Source: Candidatus Cybelea septentrionalis
GTDB lineage: Bacteria; Vulcanimicrobiota; Vulcanimicrobiia; Vulcanimicrobiales; Vulcanimicrobiaceae
Assembly: GCA_003158175.1 (NCBI GenBank)
Contig: PMHJ01000033.1
Location: 81,402 to 126,395 of the forward strand
Length of the DNA stretch: 44,994 bases
Reading direction: 5' to 3'
This document shows positions 42,624-44,994 of the stretch, piece by piece. The notes under the pieces are model-generated. The model did not search any database and had not been told where the DNA came from. It was given only the letters and a program-made list of their open reading frames with translations. The position numbers and the translations under genes are program-made. Positions within the stretch are counted from its first letter, which is position 1. Every line of letters starts with the position of its first letter.

Positions 42624-43970
42624 TTACTCGGAGTCGACCGGTCGGTTCGACGGTGGTTGATGCAAGAAAAATGACCTGGAATACTTCGAGCCGATTGGAA
42701 CGAACTTGCGCGGCTGCTGCGTGAAGTCAAAGAAGTCTTTGACGAAGCTCGCGGAGGTTTTGTCGGTCGTTCCCAGGCTCGGCAGTTGCCAGTTTTCCTC
42801 GACGAACTTTATGATGCTTCCAAACTCGTAGTTATTGTGAGAGACGTAGGCGGGTCTTGAATACGCCGAAACGACGATCGCCGGCACGCGAAAGCCGAGG
42901 CCGCCGTAGCGATGCGGACCTGGCGGTGCGACGTGATCGTACCATCCGCCCCAGTCGTCCCACACGATCACGATTGCCGTCGTCTTCCAGGCCGGGCTTT
43001 GCCCGATCGCATTGACGACTTGTGCCACCCATGACGGGCCGGTATCGGAGTTGTCGCCTGGATGATCGGAGTTCTGATAGTCGGGAATCACCCACGCAAC
43101 CGACGGGAGCGTATCGCGCGAGATGTCGATGAAGACCTTCGTCTCCGGATTGGCCTCATTCGTCGTCCATTCCGGCCCATACCGCACCGCTTTGATGGCA
43201 TCGAACGCGTTCCAAAGATTACCGCCGAAGCTGCCTCCGACCGCGGGCGCGTAGTAGCGCCATGAGATGTCGTTCGGGTCGAGCAGATCGCGCAGCGTAG
43301 CATAGGTTAGGCACGGAAACGGTCCGGCGTTGGCGGAGTATTTATTGTCCGCGGTAATCAGCGACGTCTTCACGCCTGGATTCGCGTCGCAGCCCCACGC
43401 CTGGTCTGCGCCGCCGGTTGGAAAATCGATGAGGTTGGACGTCTCGTTGATGGCGGTATCGCCGCGAATTAGATCCTGGTGCGCGGTGAAACTTCCACTG
43501 CCTTGGGTCTGGAACATGTGATCGGAAAGCACGTATTGCTTGGCCAAATCCCAGTACGGCGCGATCTGATCCGGATGGACGTATTGATAGACGTACGTGC
43601 CCGGCACTCTGCCGATCGGCACGATGTCGAAGTGGTTCATCTTGCCTTTGTTCCAATCGCGCACCCAGCAGCAGCTGTAGCCGTTGTTGGGCGAGACCTG
43701 ACTCTCGAGGTCGCCCGCGCGCAATAGAATCTTACCGTTGTGCGTCTTGCCGGACCTGGTACCGTCCGCGCCCGGAAAGGTCGCGAAGAGATTGTCGAAC
43801 GTCCTATTCTCTTGAATCAAAATCACGATATGCTTGAAGTACTTACCCTGTTTGGCCGGGGGCGGAGGCTGATACGGCCCCGAGGCCGCCGGAGTAGAAC
43901 CGCCCCCCCCGCACGCCGTGAGCACGGCGCTGAGAAGGCAGCACCACACAAACCGATTTTGATCGCCCAT
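42624..43970 (-). CDS. PLC/acid-phosphatase-type phosphoesterase lipoprotein (subgroup B), first gene of PKS operon
   Basis: The 448-residue product has a lipoprotein signal ('[13 protein letters not shown]') and a Pro-rich linker. Motifs are '[20 protein letters not shown]', '[20 protein letters not shown]', '[16 protein letters not shown]' and '[17 protein letters not shown]', with the tail '[17 protein letters not shown]'. It leads the operon that continues with the polyketide synthase, sulfotransferase and two further phosphoesterases. Predicted to act outside the cytoplasm on phosphoesters. It is divergent from the Sua5 gene, with about 69 bases between them for both promoters. Confidence 0.9.
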   Translation of the reverse strand: MGDQNRFVWCCLLSAVLTACGGGGSTPAASGPYQPPPPAKQGKYFKHIVILIQENRTFDNLFATFPGADGTRSGKTHNGKILLRAGDLESQVSPNNGYSCCWVRDWNKGKMNHFDIVPIGRVPGTYVYQYVHPDQIAPYWDLAKQYVLSDHMFQTQGSGSFTAHQDLIRGDTAINETSNLIDFPTGGADQAWGCDANPGVKTSLITADNKYSANAGPFPCLTYATLRDLLDPNDISWRYYAPAVGGSFGGNLWNAFDAIKAVRYGPEWTTNEANPETKVFIDISRDTLPSVAWVIPDYQNSDHPGDNSDTGPSWVAQVVNAIGQSPAWKTTAIVIVWDDWGGWYDHVAPPGPHRYGGLGFRVPAIVVSAYSRPAYVSHNNYEFGSIIKFVEENWQLPSLGTTDKTSASFVKDFFDFTQQPRKFVPIGSKYSRSFFLHQPPSNRPVDSE

Positions 43971-44039
43971 ACCTTTCTATCTAATGGTCCGGGTTCGGGG
44001 ACCATCCCTTCCCGAGCGAGCGGTCGCTGGGCCTAGGGC

Positions 44040-44987
44040 ATGTTCTTGCCGGCAACGCGCGACTCGATCGCCCGCGCCGCGGTGCGGCTGCGGCAAGGCG
44101 GCGTCGTGGCTTTTCCCACCGAGACCGTTTACGGCCTCGGCGCGCTGGCCTTCGATGCTCGAGCCGTCGCTCGAATCTTCGAGATCAAAGGACGTCCGTC
44201 GTTCGACCCGCTCATCGTGCACGTTGCCGATCGCTCGATGCTGCAAGAGGTCGTCGCGGCCGTTCCGCCCGCCGGCGAAACGCTGATGGAGCGCTTTTGG
44301 CCCGGCCCGTTGACCCTCATCCTTGCAAAAAGACCGGCCGTGCCCGGGCTGGTAACGGCCGGTCTTTCGACCGTCGCCGTACGGATGTCCGACCATCCGG
44401 TCGCGCGCGCTCTGCTCGAGGCGGTCGGATCTCCTCTGGCCGCGCCAAGCGCGAATCCCTTCGGACGTCTCAGTCCAACACGCGCCGAACACGTTGCGCG
44501 GATGCTTGGCGATCGCGTCGATCTTATTCTTGACGGCGGCGCGACGATGCACGGGATCGAGTCCACGATCGTCGCGCTGGAGCCTCGCCCGGTTTTACTT
44601 CGTCCCGGGGCGATCCCCGTCGAGCAGATCGAAGCCTCGATCGGTCCGCTGGAGCGCGCGACTCGTGGCTCGGCGGTGCGAGCGCCCGGCCAGCTCGCGC
44701 AACATTATGCCCCGGCAACGCCGCTGCGCTTGATCGATCCTAGACTCGTCCCCGACTCCGAACGCCGCCGTGCCGGCGTCGTTACGTTGCGTGATGCGTA
44801 CGATGGCTACTCGGCCTCGCGAATCCTTTCGCGGCGGGGCGATTTGCGCGAAGCCGCGGCGGACCTTTTCGAGGTGCTGCACGCGCTCGACGCTTTAGGC
44901 CTCGAGCGGATCGATGCGGCGCCGGTAGGGGAGAGCGGGCTCGGCCTGGCTATCATGGACCGTCTACGCCGCGCGGCCTCGCGATGA
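44040..44987 (+). CDS. L-threonylcarbamoyladenylate synthase (Sua5 type)
   Basis: This 315-residue enzyme makes threonylcarbamoyl-AMP from threonine, bicarbonate and ATP for the t6A modification of tRNAs reading ANN codons. The YrdC domain is clear: 'VAFPTETVYGLGALA' (residues 22-36), 'KGRPSFDPLIVHV', 'ERFWPGPLTLIL', 'AVRMSDHP' and 'APSANPFGRLSPT'. A linker and the C-terminal Sua5 domain follow ('RAPGQLAQHYAPATPLRLI' region), so it is the two-domain Sua5 form rather than short TsaC. The ATG start at 44040 begins a normal N-terminus. Its stop overlaps an ATG at 44984 (ATGA) that begins another gene running off the window, of which only three codons are visible. Confidence 0.94.
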   Translation: MFLPATRDSIARAAVRLRQGGVVAFPTETVYGLGALAFDARAVARIFEIKGRPSFDPLIVHVADRSMLQEVVAAVPPAGETLMERFWPGPLTLILAKRPAVPGLVTAGLSTVAVRMSDHPVARALLEAVGSPLAAPSANPFGRLSPTRAEHVARMLGDRVDLILDGGATMHGIESTIVALEPRPVLLRPGAIPVEQIEASIGPLERATRGSAVRAPGQLAQHYAPATPLRLIDPRLVPDSERRRAGVVTLRDAYDGYSASRILSRRGDLREAAADLFEVLHALDALGLERIDAAPVGESGLGLAIMDRLRRAASR

Positions 44988-44994
44988 AGCACAG

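Overview
This window looks like a chromosomal segment of a GC-rich, diderm, environmental bacterium. It carries a TonB-type outer-membrane receptor, sixteen predicted secreted lipoproteins (short hydrophobic leader ending in a lipobox Cys), sigma70-like promoters and many start/stop overlaps (ATGA, GTGA, TGATG). The mix of lipoprotein beta-propellers, PLC-type phosphoesterases, a sedolisin-type protease and a carboxypeptidase-regulatory-like TonB receptor reminds me of soil lineages such as Candidatus Eremiobacterota or Acidobacteria. That placement is inference only. I call 40 protein genes and one decayed gene. I see no rRNA, tRNA, CRISPR array, insertion sequence or phage gene. No gene-free stretch exceeds 300 bases. 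The longest, 31544-31829, seems to hold a structured leader RNA.

Layout. 49-3914 (+): compact run of DUF1203, Ada-type alkyl-DNA repair protein, pentapeptide-repeat protein, flavin amine oxidase and a small membrane protein. 3911-4789 (-): ArsR regulator plus SRPBCC protein, with a promoter and overlapping operator. 4891-6565 (+): lipoprotein beta-propeller and cupredoxin lipoprotein. 6647-7046 (-): isochorismatase-fold remnant with an internal deletion. 7115-9362 (+): aldo/keto reductase, DUF1801 and PhzF, all overlapping. 9359-12502 (-): amidohydrolase fused to an NTF2-like domain, a hotdog thioesterase, and a MarR/VOC pair with promoter and palindromic operator.

12544-17841 (-): five tightly packed genes, with a NicO/RcnA-like nickel/cobalt membrane protein first, a DUF4331 protein split over two genes, a TPR protein, and a NiCoT permease last. 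A LuxR-type regulator is divergent at 18008 (+), and a perfect inverted repeat lies between. 19458-27401 (+): TonB-type receptor, two lipoproteins and a PstS-like binding protein, all start/stop coupled and ending in a strong hairpin. 27474-31543 (+): more lipoproteins and a metallo-beta-lactamase-fold hydrolase. 31640-31805: candidate regulatory RNA ahead of an abundant-looking lipoprotein with a clear terminator.

32976-43970: five PLC/acid-phosphatase-type phosphoesterase lipoproteins and a sedolisin-type protease. Three of the phosphoesterases form one tight minus-strand operon with a type III polyketide synthase and a sulfotransferase. This is the most intriguing locus. Together with the PstS-like protein it suggests, as a hypothesis, phosphorus scavenging coupled to synthesis of a phosphorus-free, possibly sulfated, phenolic or pyrone lipid. 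A Sua5/TsaC tRNA-modification gene (44040-44987) closes the window, overlapping the start of a gene that runs off the end.
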